This document shows, in pieces, positions 1 through 8,708 of a DNA stretch of 64,000 bases. The stretch spans positions 2,373,501 to 2,437,500 of the forward strand of contig NC_010602.1 of the NCBI RefSeq assembly GCF_000017685.1, read 5' to 3'. The first letter of the stretch is position 1. Each line of letters begins with the position of its first letter. Origin of the DNA: Leptospira biflexa serovar Patoc strain 'Patoc 1 (Paris)'. GTDB taxonomy: Bacteria > Spirochaetota > Leptospiria > Leptospirales > Leptospiraceae. The notes beneath the pieces are model-generated. The model was not told the DNA's origin, did not search any database, and worked only from the letters and a program-made list of their open reading frames with translations. A program made the position numbers and the translations under genes.

Positions 1-19
1 GAGGAAGGAAGCTCCATCA

Positions 20-1528
20 TTATGTTTTATTTTTTCTTGGTAAGTATTTCGCCTTCATCTGGTTGTATTTGACTTTGGACAAAATACTTTTTTCCCATTC
101 CAAGGGGAATTCATCTCCGATCAAAAAACGAAACAAACGATATAAAAACGAAACTTGTTTCCAATACACGATGTTTTTTGCTTGGTTATAAATTGTTTTG
201 AATTTTCGATTCGTGATAAAGTTTTTTTTGACATTGGGGTATTTCTCCATCAATGTCTCAAATATATACAAAGTGTGATCCCCCTCATAATGATGTTCGA
301 TGATTTTTTCCATCACAATGTTTGCCGAAGAGATGTCTTTGGATAGGAACACCCAATAAAAATTTGAATTGTAATAGTATTCACAAAACATCACATCATC
401 TGATTTTTGTAATTCCAAGATCACACGATCATTCCCCGTGTACATAGCTTGGTCGATCAGTAAAAAGCGACTGATAAAATTATCACCCATTTTCAACATC
501 GTATATAAAATTTCAAAATGTTGTTTGGCTTCTTTCTCTGCTTTTTCCTCAGAGATTTTTTCTGCCTTTATTGAAAGTAAGTGGTATATTTTCACAAATT
601 CTAAAATGGGAAAATTTTCATAGGAAAGAGTGGATTGAATGGTTTCTAAAAATGTAATTTGTGGAAGATAAGATTTATTCCTAAGTACATCAATATTACT
701 ATGAGAAATACTTTGTTTCATCTCTTGGAAATTAACATTTAAACTTGGCTCCATCGTAAGGATGGTCGGTATGATTGTTCCTTCAAAAAAAGGAGCAAAT
801 TCCAATTCTTTTTGGATGACGTCGGTTGTGTCGTAGTACACCCATCCAAGCGTTGGCAAAAAGAAATAAATTTCAGAATTGATGAATCCATCTTCCAAAT
901 AATGAACCAACTCATCACGAAATTCTAATTTGGTTTGGAATGGCGTCTCATACTCATATAACAATGATTTTATGATAGAATTTGGGGGAGAGTTCAGCTG
1001 GTCGACGGGTATTTGTAATAAATCTGCTGTTTGAATTTGGAAGTTATCGACTAAAAAATTTTGTAAATTCACGAATGACCTGGCGGCGATCGCATTATAA
1101 GCAAAAGCATATTTTTCTTCGACACGCTCCCCCGAATACGAAACAATTGCCAGCTCCACTTGTATTGGTTCCAAAAGAGAATGATAGGCAGGAAGATCAT
1201 TGGCAGATGGTTCCTCTTCTTTCCTCGTAAGATAATAAATTGGCATAGCCAAATCTTGATCCAACAAATTTTGAATGAGCGTGACCATTCCTTTTCCATA
1301 TACTTTTAATTCATTTTCTCGGAGTGTTTCGGAATTCAGCTGGAAGGCAAAATAACTTTGATTGAGATCAGGAACACATAACTTTCGTAAGCTTGCCAAT
1401 ATTTTGGCGGCTTGGTCAGTTAACATCAATTCTCGTTTGTGAGAATCAAACAAACTGTCCAAAAACATGGGTGTGTAAATTTTAAATTGGTCTAATCTGG
1501 AAACTCCCGAAAGCCGAAACATTGTCAT
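20..1528 (-). CDS. hypothetical protein, 502 aa
   Basis: I do not recognise this protein. It starts MTMFRLSG at 1528 and ends in a basic tail (PRKNKT). There is no signal peptide and no convincing membrane segment. The middle (about residues 320-345) is a charged helical stretch rich in Lys and Glu. Aromatic residues (Tyr, Phe) are frequent. No catalytic motif stands out. It is long, uninterrupted and has normal composition for the region, so it is very likely a real cytoplasmic protein. The next gene on the same strand, a PilZ protein, ends about 230 bp upstream, so the two may be transcribed separately. Confidence 0.8.
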   Translation of the reverse strand: MTMFRLSGVSRLDQFKIYTPMFLDSLFDSHKRELMLTDQAAKILASLRKLCVPDLNQSYFAFQLNSETLRENELKVYGKGMVTLIQNLLDQDLAMPIYYLTRKEEEPSANDLPAYHSLLEPIQVELAIVSYSGERVEEKYAFAYNAIAARSFVNLQNFLVDNFQIQTADLLQIPVDQLNSPPNSIIKSLLYEYETPFQTKLEFRDELVHYLEDGFINSEIYFFLPTLGWVYYDTTDVIQKELEFAPFFEGTIIPTILTMEPSLNVNFQEMKQSISHSNIDVLRNKSYLPQITFLETIQSTLSYENFPILEFVKIYHLLSIKAEKISEEKAEKEAKQHFEILYTMLKMGDNFISRFLLIDQAMYTGNDRVILELQKSDDVMFCEYYYNSNFYWVFLSKDISSANIVMEKIIEHHYEGDHTLYIFETLMEKYPNVKKNFITNRKFKTIYNQAKNIVYWKQVSFLYRLFRFLIGDEFPLEWEKSILSKVKYNQMKAKYLPRKNKT

Positions 1529-1760
1529 AATTCCACCTACAATCCACAGGGACTATGGGTGGGCCCAGGGAATCTGAACCCAATATAGATAGAATCATTC
1601 TAAGAATCAATTGTAATTTCAGTATATAAGTAAAAACGAATGATCGTATATACTCATTTGAATTTGGCTTTTCCAGGAATCCTTGATCCCAGTAAACCGA
1701 TAGATCGATTCCAACAGAACCAATTTCCACTTCCAAAAAAAAATAAGAACGAACTTCTGT

Positions 1761-2132
1761 TTAGTTTAACACACGTCCTTGCCGTACCATTCGGTTGACA
1801 TAGACTTGTAGGTCTTGTTTGCCTTTGGGTCCAATCGCTGTAAACTGAACACCGTATACTCCTAACTCTTTGGATTTTTTCCCAATTTGTTTGATCACAC
1901 CCTTGGCTAAAAAATCTGCCAAATCCCCTGGTAAGGCGACAAGGATTTCAACGGTTTCATTCATATCCCATTCATCAAAATGATTGGGAGCCACAATCCC
2001 TACTCCACCCAAACTGATATCACTAGCATACAAAACGTCAAGGAGCGAAGTTCCCATCAAATGGATCTCGACGGGTTCATTTTCTAGGGGTTTGACACGG
2101 ACATGTTTCCGTTTTTCTTGGATGGGGGCCAT
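1761..2132 (-). CDS. PilZ-domain protein (c-di-GMP receptor candidate)
   Basis: A 123-residue single-domain protein. It carries the two parts of the c-di-GMP-binding PilZ signature: an RxxxR element at R8-R12 (RKHVR) and a D-x-S-x-x-G element at D38-S40-G43 (DISLGG). The rest fits the six-stranded barrel usual for PilZ. Both ligand-binding elements are intact, so it should bind c-di-GMP; what it controls (motility, envelope or an enzyme partner) cannot be read from the sequence. It stands between an unknown protein downstream and a divergent outer-membrane protein gene upstream, with about 110 bp between the divergent starts. Confidence 0.85.
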   Translation of the reverse strand: MAPIQEKRKHVRVKPLENEPVEIHLMGTSLLDVLYASDISLGGVGIVAPNHFDEWDMNETVEILVALPGDLADFLAKGVIKQIGKKSKELGVYGVQFTAIGPKGKQDLQVYVNRMVRQGRVLN

Positions 2133-2241
2133 AGTGGAAAATTGGCACGGATTTCTTGGGTTGTAAACTAGGAAATTCTAGGTCCTTCAGTTGTTAAGAA
2201 ATCGTAGACCAAACTCCGATATTTGGTATGATAGGGGCTTC

Positions 2242-3399
2242 ATGAGAATTCGTACAATCACATTCATCGTTTTTTTGGGCTCTTTTTTATTATCCCCTAG
2301 CCGAATGGAAGCAGGTGTCACTTGTACGGGAGATGCTTGTAGCATTTTGCCTGCATCCATTCAATCTCAAATCAATAACCTCGACCAAGCCCTCCAATTG
2401 CAATATACCGACAAAGTTCTCGCGACCATGTCAGAAGCATCAGTGGTTTCTAATATCAATTCGTCACTCATGGGACCAGGCCTTGTGAACCGTTTCCAGG
2501 TTGGCCTTGGAGTGGGACTTGCAGGACAACAAAAAGAAGATATCAATGTCGTGTACCAAAACTTAAGTTTTCAAAAATTGCCAAATGTGGGTGCCTCTGT
2601 TGCACCTAACTTTGTTGTGGCGGTAAACTTAGGTTGGCTTATGGGTGGTGGACCCTCTGATACAGAACCTGAACTCAAAACATTTCTCCACAGATTCAAT
2701 TTATACCTCCATGGATTTAAATTTAATTTTTCCCAAGGTGATGTACAAAAAGCCATCGAAGCTCAAAACAAAAACGTAGATTTGGGGGGAGACATCACTA
2801 CAGGTGGTTTCACACTCCGTTATCATTTGATTGAAAATTACTCAGATGGAATTGGCCTTTTTGAATTCTCTGGAATCTCAATGGGGCTTGGCCTACATTA
2901 CCAAAGACAAGCCATCGATGTTACCTACAATGATAACAAATCACAATCACTCACCTTAGGCCCAGCGGTAGGAACCTGGGGTGGTGCTACGACTTTCAAT
3001 TATACAAGCACAGTCACAAGTGTTCCCATTGACCTTCGAACAGGCTTTCGGTTATTTTATTTCTTTACGCTCTTTGCCGGTGGTGGAACCTCCATGAACT
3101 TCGGTAGTTCTTCCTTGAACCTAAGTCGGTCTGGTCCCCTCGTCCTTGCCTTAGATTCCAGTGCCATCTCCGCATCTCTATCACCTGAGATTGCCGCTTT
3201 GATTCCCGCTTCCGCTTTGGGTCAAACTCGATCAGGGACACTAGCGATGGACATCAGTGGGAAAGCACAGGCGCCAAACACCACGAACTTCCTGATCGCT
3301 GGTGTGGAGGTCAATGCCCTGATCACTAAAATCACGGTGGAAGCAGTGGTGGCCCAAAACGTTCAATCCGTGATGGTTGGGGCAAAATTTACCTTTTAA
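2242..3399 (+). CDS. outer-membrane/surface protein, Lsa36-like
   Basis: The frame is open from 2191, but I place the start at ATG 2242, after a purine-rich AGGGG, because it begins a clean signal peptide (MRIRTITFIVFLGSFLL, cleavage near MEAG). The mature protein is about 360 residues, rich in Gly, Ser, Thr and alternating hydrophobic residues. It ends VMVGAKFTF, a terminal aromatic residue typical of outer-membrane beta-barrels. A CTGDAC pair near the mature N-terminus may form a disulfide. The overall pattern resembles Leptospira surface proteins described as the Lsa36 family, but I assign that only tentatively. It is probably surface-exposed; ligand unknown. Confidence 0.7.
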   Translation: MRIRTITFIVFLGSFLLSPSRMEAGVTCTGDACSILPASIQSQINNLDQALQLQYTDKVLATMSEASVVSNINSSLMGPGLVNRFQVGLGVGLAGQQKEDINVVYQNLSFQKLPNVGASVAPNFVVAVNLGWLMGGGPSDTEPELKTFLHRFNLYLHGFKFNFSQGDVQKAIEAQNKNVDLGGDITTGGFTLRYHLIENYSDGIGLFEFSGISMGLGLHYQRQAIDVTYNDNKSQSLTLGPAVGTWGGATTFNYTSTVTSVPIDLRTGFRLFYFFTLFAGGGTSMNFGSSSLNLSRSGPLVLALDSSAISASLSPEIAALIPASALGQTRSGTLAMDISGKAQAPNTTNFLIAGVEVNALITKITVEAVVAQNVQSVMVGAKFTF

Positions 3400-3520
3400 C
3401 TCTCCTTTTGGCATTCTTTTTGCAACTTCATAAGCAGTGAAGTTTTGGAACCAGTGCAGGGTCTTCCTGACACGTACTGTTTAGGTTCTGAACAAATTGC
3501 GAACGTTTTAGGAGAAATTT

Positions 3521-4144
3521 ATGGCCCAAGTCATGCAAGAAATCAAAAAACCCATCCTACATATCTCTTGTGTCCCAAGAAAAGACACAACTCTCCTAAA
3601 AATCTCTCTCTCCCAAGATGATTTGGGGATATTGTACCGGGTGACTTCCGTCCTTTTTAATCATAGGTGGGATATTTTGGAAGCAGTTGCAGAAACGGCC
3701 AGTGACGGACATGTGCAAGATTTATTTGTCATTCGAAGTTGGGACAATGCAGAAATGACAGAAAGTTTATTATCTCAAATCCGATCCGATCTGTATTCTT
3801 TGTTTTATGAAGGCAAGTCGGTTGCGATGTATCTGCGTGAAAATGCAAAAGAAGAAATCCTCGTTCGTAAGATTGGAGATTCGGAAGCATCGCTCAAACT
3901 GTATAACCCCATCTCTTCGGACTTTACAGTGATGGATTTGCGAATGAAGGACACACCTGGGATTTTATTCCAAATCACGGAAGCCTTGTACCATTTGGGC
4001 ATTGATATCATTAGCTTCACAGCCAATAGTTTTGATGGAAAAATTCGAGATAGTTTCCTTGTCCGCACTTCCCTCACGGGAGAGAAGTTGGACGAAAAAT
4101 TGATGTTCCCGATGCTTCGAGCAAAATTGGAATCCTTCCTTTAA
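3521..4144 (+). CDS. tandem ACT-domain protein
   Basis: A 207-residue protein made of two ACT-type regulatory domains, about residues 20-95 (LLKISLSQDDLGILYRVTSV...) and 130-205 (VMDLRMKDTPGILFQITEAL...). Both contain the D-x-x-G-[IL]-L turn that usually binds a small ligand such as an amino acid. The arrangement resembles the C-terminal sensory half of GlnD uridylyltransferase, but no nucleotidyltransferase or HD domain is attached. It is likely a stand-alone amino-acid sensor or regulator. The start is supported by AGGAG seven bases upstream. Its 3' end overlaps by 4 bp the convergent MFS gene. Confidence 0.8.
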   Translation: MAQVMQEIKKPILHISCVPRKDTTLLKISLSQDDLGILYRVTSVLFNHRWDILEAVAETASDGHVQDLFVIRSWDNAEMTESLLSQIRSDLYSLFYEGKSVAMYLRENAKEEILVRKIGDSEASLKLYNPISSDFTVMDLRMKDTPGILFQITEALYHLGIDIISFTANSFDGKIRDSFLVRTSLTGEKLDEKLMFPMLRAKLESFL

Positions 4145-5421
4145 GTCGATCTTTGTTTTTGAAACGTAAGTAAAATGGTAAACCCACAAAGTAGGACAAA
4201 TGAAATGAAAAACGCTAAGATCGGTCCTTTCTGAAAGTATAACAGCGAAAAGACGACGGGAGACACGGCTCTCCCGAGGGATCCAAAACTACGGAATAAT
4301 CCGAGAGACCTACCTAAATCTCCTTTTCCACTTTCTAGGGAGGCAAAGGAACTGAGTCCTGGATTCACAAGAGCACTTCCGAAGGCCAAAAAGAATAAAG
4401 AGACAAACAATCCAAAAAACTTGGAACCGATTAGCACAAGGAGTGCCATCCCAAAAACAACAACCACTCCCCCAAATAATGAAATTGTTTTTTCAGATAT
4501 TTTTCCTGACAATCGTCTGACTACACCACCTTGTACAAGTATGATGACGATTCCAATGTACAAAAATGTGAATCCAATTTCTTTGGGAGAAAACTGAAAG
4601 GTATCAGATAGAAAAAAATTCACAACAAATTCGAATCCTGAAAAACTTAAAACAAACAAAAGATTGAGTAACGAAATTCGAACCAAATTCCTTGATTCAA
4701 TTTTTTTTAAGGATAAAAAAGGATGGATCTCTTTTTCAGGAACTGATTCCGGTTTGTTAGCTGGTAAAAACAAGTATACAAGCACCATGGAAACAAGAGA
4801 AACAAGGATCGCAAAAAATGCGGAAGCAGGAAAAACCACAACACTTCCCTCTTTGTAAAACGAATCGAGGAAGTTCCATTGGGAACTAATCCCACCAAGG
4901 AGTGGACCCATCACAAACCCAAGTCCAATCCCGGCACCTAAAAGTCCCATCCCTGCCGCTCTCGATTTTTCATCGGTTTGGTCGGCCATGGCCGCAGAGG
5001 CAACTGATAAATTCCCACCCATGAGACCAGTGATGACGCGACTCAAAACAAACATCCAAAACTGCGATGAAAATAACCATAAAAGGTATCCTAATGTGTT
5101 TCCAAGAGTTGTGAAGACTAAGATCGCACGTCGACCAAAAATATCAGATAATCTTCCCCATACTGGTGCAGCTAAAAATTGTAAAAAACTATAAATACTC
5201 CCTAAAATTCCACCAAACAATACAAAGGTGTATTTGGTATCCCCACCAAAGGACAAAAGATTAGCTGCAGAATAAAATGTGCGAAAGAACACATCATCTC
5301 CTTTTGCCAAAAAAAATTCTAATGTTTTAGGAAAAAGAGGAAACAAAAGGGAAAATCCCATCATATCAGTAAAAACGATTAAAAATAAAATGAATTGGAT
5401 TTTTTTAGGAGACTGACTCAT
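4141..5421 (-). CDS. major facilitator superfamily transporter
   Basis: A 426-residue polytopic membrane protein with about twelve hydrophobic segments. It shows the MFS loop 2-3 signature (GRLSDIFGRRAILV, about residues 90-103), which places it in the drug:H+ antiporter type group that includes TetA-like pumps. A large charged loop around residues 220-235 separates the two six-helix halves. The substrate cannot be predicted; efflux of small molecules is the default reading. It lies downstream of a phasin-like gene, from which it is separated by a strong intrinsic terminator, so it probably has its own promoter. Confidence 0.85.
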   Translation of the reverse strand: MSQSPKKIQFILFLIVFTDMMGFSLLFPLFPKTLEFFLAKGDDVFFRTFYSAANLLSFGGDTKYTFVLFGGILGSIYSFLQFLAAPVWGRLSDIFGRRAILVFTTLGNTLGYLLWLFSSQFWMFVLSRVITGLMGGNLSVASAAMADQTDEKSRAAGMGLLGAGIGLGFVMGPLLGGISSQWNFLDSFYKEGSVVVFPASAFFAILVSLVSMVLVYLFLPANKPESVPEKEIHPFLSLKKIESRNLVRISLLNLLFVLSFSGFEFVVNFFLSDTFQFSPKEIGFTFLYIGIVIILVQGGVVRRLSGKISEKTISLFGGVVVVFGMALLVLIGSKFFGLFVSLFFLAFGSALVNPGLSSFASLESGKGDLGRSLGLFRSFGSLGRAVSPVVFSLLYFQKGPILAFFISFVLLCGFTILLTFQKQRST

Positions 5422-5448
5422 CAGAGCTACTCTCTGAAATCAAATAAA

Positions 5449-5477
5449 AAAAGCCACAGAAAACTCTGTGGCTTTTT
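5449..5477 (-). terminator. intrinsic terminator of the phasin-like gene
   Basis: A perfect 9-bp stem AGCCACAGA / TCTGTGGCT (5452-5460 and 5465-5473) with a 4-base loop, flanked by an A-run on one side and a T-run on the other. Read on the minus strand it ends in seven Ts and follows the stop of the 5502-5870 gene by about 30 bp. Confidence 0.85.
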
Positions 5478-5501
5478 ATGATTTTCATCAATTTATTCTG
5501 A

Positions 5502-5870
5502 TTAGGATTTTGATTTAGCTTTGTCTATGAGAACCTTTAATTCATCTAACGTTTGTTTTAACTTTTCTTTTACTTGAGGAGGAATTGCAGTGTCAATCTG
5601 TTGGTAAATTGATTGGTAGTTTGTTTGTAACTTTGCTACAATTTCATCATAACTTGCGTTAGTTTTTCCAATCGCACCTTGTGCATCTGCAATGGTTTTA
5701 CTAAGAAGGTCACGGATTTTTTGAGTTTCAGCGGACTTGTCAAGTTCCCCTTTTGATTTAAGCTCAGTATAAACTTTTTCTAAGTCAACGATCGAAGATT
5801 TTAATTTTTCTTCTCCAGAACGAAACAAAGCGATTCCAGCGTTAACAACATCCATTACCAATTTTTCCAT
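5502..5870 (-). CDS. phasin-like coiled-coil protein
   Basis: A 122-residue, almost entirely helical protein, rich in Lys, Glu, Gln and Ala with heptad-like hydrophobic spacing (MEKLVMDVVNAGIALFRSGE at the N-terminus, then amphipathic helices). The amphipathic N-terminal helix and coiled-coil body resemble phasins and phasin-related proteins, which coat polyhydroxyalkanoate granules or act as PHA regulators. No PHA synthase is in this window, so a storage-granule role is only inferred. It is probably a monocistronic gene, because it ends in a strong terminator. Alternative: a generic coiled-coil stress protein. Confidence 0.65.
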   Translation of the reverse strand: MEKLVMDVVNAGIALFRSGEEKLKSSIVDLEKVYTELKSKGELDKSAETQKIRDLLSKTIADAQGAIGKTNASYDEIVAKLQTNYQSIYQQIDTAIPPQVKEKLKQTLDELKVLIDKAKSKS

Positions 5871-5999
5871 ACAACATACCTACTGAAGGGAGAATCCCTT
5901 GATTTTGGATTCTAAGTGTAAAAAGAAGAAATGGGGATTACAATAAAAAAATTCTAGATCGTTCGTTTTCTATGAGACATAGTTAGAGTGAGAAGTATT

Positions 6000-6575
6000 C
6001 TAACTGTTTTCGATGAGTTTTTTGATTTGGTCACGGATCTTTGCGGCCGTTTCATAATCTTCAGTTTTGAGTGCATTTTCCAATGTCTCTTCCAAAATCT
6101 GAAGATTGGATTTGGGAAGGGCTTGGATTTTTTTTTCAGAAGAGATATTCTCACCTTGGATTTCATCTTCTTTCATGATGATCCCAGTCTCATCTAACAC
6201 GGATTTAGCGATAAAAATAGGGGCATTCGCTCTAAGGGCTAATGCGATGGAATCAGAAGGCCTTGCATCGAGAGTGATGATTTCCTCATCCTTTCTCAAC
6301 TGGATTTTTGCATAAAATGTGCTGTCTACAATCTCTTCGATTGTGATTTTTAAAACAGTAGCACCAAGGGATGTTAACATATACAACATCAAATCATGGG
6401 TCATAGGACGCGGAGGTTTTGTGCCATCGATGACTGTGGTGATGGAATGGGTTTCGAGTGGTCCAATGAAGATGGGAACCACACGTTTGTCTTCCGAATC
6501 CTTTGGGCGTAGGAAGACGGCAAAACCAACATTGGTCAGGCTGATATCAGAAATTTTTACTTCATAAAACTCCAT
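6000..6575 (-). CDS. bifunctional nuclease (BFN/DUF151) domain protein with C-terminal UVR motif
   Basis: A 191-residue protein. Residues 1-130 match the bifunctional nuclease (DUF151) family: PIFIGPLE, a conserved His in the segment that follows, and the DARPSDSIALALRANAPIF block are characteristic. Residues about 155-190 form a UVR-type helical hairpin (LENALKTEDYETAAKIRDQI), the interaction motif of UvrB/UvrC and McsA. The fusion suggests a nuclease or nucleic-acid-binding module tethered to a partner. A minus-strand tRNA gene lies just upstream (6602-6675). Confidence 0.85.
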   Translation of the reverse strand: MEFYEVKISDISLTNVGFAVFLRPKDSEDKRVVPIFIGPLETHSITTVIDGTKPPRPMTHDLMLYMLTSLGATVLKITIEEIVDSTFYAKIQLRKDEEIITLDARPSDSIALALRANAPIFIAKSVLDETGIIMKEDEIQGENISSEKKIQALPKSNLQILEETLENALKTEDYETAAKIRDQIKKLIENS

Positions 6576-6601
6576 ACAATATCGTTCCCTTTCCTGATTT
6601 G

Positions 6602-6675
6602 TGGGCCCAGAAGGGCTCGAACCTTCGACCCGCAGATTATGAGTCTGCTGCTCTAACCAACTGAGCTATAGGCCC
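6602..6675 (-). tRNA. tRNA with CAT anticodon (Met, or Ile after lysidine modification)
   Basis: A 74-nt cloverleaf on the minus strand. The acceptor stem GGGCCTA pairs with TGGGCCC, the T stem is GAAGG/CCTTC and the anticodon loop CTCATAA lies on a 5-bp stem. CCA is not encoded. The T-arm and D-arm (TAGCTCAGTTGGTTAGAGCA) are standard. A CAT anticodon with this body is either elongator tRNA-Met or tRNA-Ile2 whose C34 is modified to lysidine; it is not an initiator, since the first acceptor pair G-C is matched. Confidence 0.93.
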
Positions 6676-6736
6676 CACTGACTTCCAATCTTTCGAGGAA
6701 ATAAGTGGAGACAAGCACAAAACAAGTGACTGGTCA

Positions 6737-7219
6737 TTAAAGCGAAAGAAACAGGTTGGATTCAAAAAAATCACTCAAATCTTTACGATCCGTTTTCCAT
6801 TGGATCCAAATCCAGAGATAGGGTTTCCGATCCATTTGAATCCAAACTTGGTTCCGCAAGGCATTTTGGTTTCGGATTTGGTCGGCTTGGTAGATTTGGA
6901 AATTTTGGTTATTGATGGCTTTTTGAAATTGTTTCGGTGAAAGCCCTTTTTGGAAGACTGAGTCCACCCATAGGTTTTTGTCTGTGATGGGTTCACTCCA
7001 AGGCAAGATCCGAACAACCATAAAGAATCCATCCCGTTTGGCCGGATAGACGGTGAGTTTTTTTTGTAAGTTGGATTCCATTTTGAAAACAACAGGTTCA
7101 GGGAATGAAAAAGAAAATGATTCCCATACAAAGTTTTGGTTTGGTTCTATGAGTGTCTGTGAAAGGATCGTATGTGTGAGTCCCATCCAAACCAAAATAA
7201 AACAAAACAATCGTTTCAT
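6737..7219 (-). CDS. secreted hypothetical protein
   Basis: The frame is open from 7255, but ATG 7219 starts a typical signal peptide (MKRLFCFILVWMGLTHTILSQ), so I choose it; this gives about 160 residues. The mature part is rich in Trp, Phe, Asn and Gln. It has no recognisable catalytic motif, although segments such as FPEPVVFKMES and WVDSVFQKG suggest a small beta-rich periplasmic protein. The start is only 3 bp from the divergent start of hemW, so the promoters of the two genes must lie inside each other's coding sequence or one start is misassigned. Confidence 0.65.
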   Translation of the reverse strand: MKRLFCFILVWMGLTHTILSQTLIEPNQNFVWESFSFSFPEPVVFKMESNLQKKLTVYPAKRDGFFMVVRILPWSEPITDKNLWVDSVFQKGLSPKQFQKAINNQNFQIYQADQIRNQNALRNQVWIQMDRKPYLWIWIQWKTDRKDLSDFFESNLFLSL

Positions 7220-7222
7220 CAC

Positions 7223-8395
7223 ATGAAAGAGTTTTCGAAAGATTCCATCTGGCAAGTCAGAAATTCCACTTTAGGAGTGTATGTACACTTTCCTTATTGT
7301 TTGAAAAAATGTGATTATTGTGATTTTTATTCCGAAGGGATCGGTAGCGGACCAGCTAACGACGAATCGACGCTCTTTTCTGCATACCAAAGTGAAGTGT
7401 CAGAACGTATCTCCCATTTTCCCAAATTAAGGGAGAGGACAGTGGACACTGTTTTTTTTGGTGGAGGAACTCCTTCCAAAGCATCCACGAAACTTTGGAA
7501 ACAGTTCCTAGAATTCCTCAGGTCGGAATTTTCATTTGCAGATGACACAGAAATCTCGATAGAAGTGAACCCAGAAGACCTAAGCCCCGATTTACTTGAT
7601 GAATATGCAAAAATTGGCATCAACCGTGTGAATGTAGGTGTACAAACTCTCCATCCGGAAGGACTTTCATTTCTCGGTCGCCATTATGATAAAGGTAAAT
7701 ACACTTCCTTAGTCACGACCCTCACCCATTCTCCGATCCAACGTGTGGGAATCGATTTGATGTATGGAATCCCAGGACTCAAGTCTTCTGATTTTTACCG
7801 AGACCTAGATCAATTCCTAAGTGCAGGATTACCCCATTTGAGTTTGTATTCCCTTACTTTAGAAAAAGGAACCAAGTATTCACGTGATGTGAGTGATAGT
7901 ATCAAAAGGGAACCAGAAGAAATCACACAAGCGGAAATACTTGTCACCTTACCGGAATTAATGGAGAAATTTGGATATAGGTGGTATGAAGTATCCAATT
8001 ATGCAAAACCTGGATATGAATCCAAACACAACCTAAAGTATTGGACCTATGAACCTTATCTTGGCATTGGCCCTGGTGCTCATGGAATGATTGAAGGACA
8101 TCGATACGGAAACCCTAGGAACGCCAATCTTTACCAAAAAAAACAAACTGAAGCGAAGTATGAGCCTGCAACGCCTAGTTCAGAACTAAGCCTCACTTTG
8201 TTTCGACTTTTTTCCCCGTTTCGGTATTTGGAATTTATTGAAACTCACTTGGAAAAAAACTCTCAATCGAAATACATCCAAACAATTCAGTCTTGGGAAA
8301 AAAGAGGACTTTGTGATCTATCCGATGGAGTTTTCCAATGGAGAAAAGAAGCATTACTTTTGTTAGATGATCTAATCCTTGAAATTTCCGATTGA
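7223..8395 (+). CDS. hemW: HemW-type radical SAM protein (heme chaperone)
   Basis: About 390 residues from ATG 7223 (the frame is open further upstream). The radical SAM motif CxxxCxxC appears as CLKKCDYCDF near residue 30. It is followed by Phe where true oxygen-independent coproporphyrinogen oxidases (HemN) have a fourth Cys, which points to HemW. FFGGGTPS, EVNPEDL, GVQTL and GIDLMYGIPG are all family blocks in the expected order, and a C-terminal HemN-type domain follows. HemW inserts heme into respiratory enzymes and binds SAM and a 4Fe-4S cluster; it should not decarboxylate coproporphyrinogen. Confidence 0.88.
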   Translation: MKEFSKDSIWQVRNSTLGVYVHFPYCLKKCDYCDFYSEGIGSGPANDESTLFSAYQSEVSERISHFPKLRERTVDTVFFGGGTPSKASTKLWKQFLEFLRSEFSFADDTEISIEVNPEDLSPDLLDEYAKIGINRVNVGVQTLHPEGLSFLGRHYDKGKYTSLVTTLTHSPIQRVGIDLMYGIPGLKSSDFYRDLDQFLSAGLPHLSLYSLTLEKGTKYSRDVSDSIKREPEEITQAEILVTLPELMEKFGYRWYEVSNYAKPGYESKHNLKYWTYEPYLGIGPGAHGMIEGHRYGNPRNANLYQKKQTEAKYEPATPSSELSLTLFRLFSPFRYLEFIETHLEKNSQSKYIQTIQSWEKRGLCDLSDGVFQWRKEALLLLDDLILEISD

Positions 8396-8434
8396 ATTTT
8401 CCTCTTTCCTTTGCAAAATAATCCTAAAAAAAGA

Positions 8435-8463
8435 TTGCCCAGAGACCCCACTCGAAAAATACT
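8435..8463 (+). promoter_or_regulatory. candidate sigma70 promoter for the tRNA-Ile/tRNA-Ala pair
   Basis: TTGCCC at 8435-8440 and AATACT at 8458-8463 are separated by 17 bp, just upstream of tRNA-Ile (8475). Spacing is ideal and the match to -35/-10 consensus fair. Confidence 0.5.
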
Positions 8464-8474
8464 GTTCGTATCCC

Positions 8475-8548
8475 GGGCCTGTAGCTCAGTTGGTTAGAGC
8501 ACTCGCTTGATAAGCGAGGGGTCACAAGTTCAAGTCTTGTCAGGCCCA
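8475..8548 (+). tRNA. tRNA-Ile (GAT)
   Basis: A 74-nt cloverleaf. The acceptor stem GGGCCTG pairs with CAGGCCC, the D arm is TAGCTCAGTTGGTTAGAGC, the anticodon loop TTGATAA (anticodon GAT) sits on the CTCGC/GCGAG stem, and the T arm is ACAAG/CTTGT. No CCA is encoded. It is followed 11 bp later by tRNA-Ala, the pair normally found inside rRNA operons of other bacteria. Confidence 0.95.
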
Positions 8549-8559
8549 AAGAAAGAAAC

Positions 8560-8632
<73 letters not shown>

Positions 8633-8708
8633 AAAACCCGTTTTCTCACTCCTCCCTCTTTAAAAATTTCTTGCCTTCTCTCGTTTTTTCCGTTACACAA
8701 AGAATGCC

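Noticed and set aside
1529..1760. 84-residue minus-strand frame in the 1529-1760 gap
   Set aside because: It overlaps the following gene, lacks a ribosome-binding site and has no motif.
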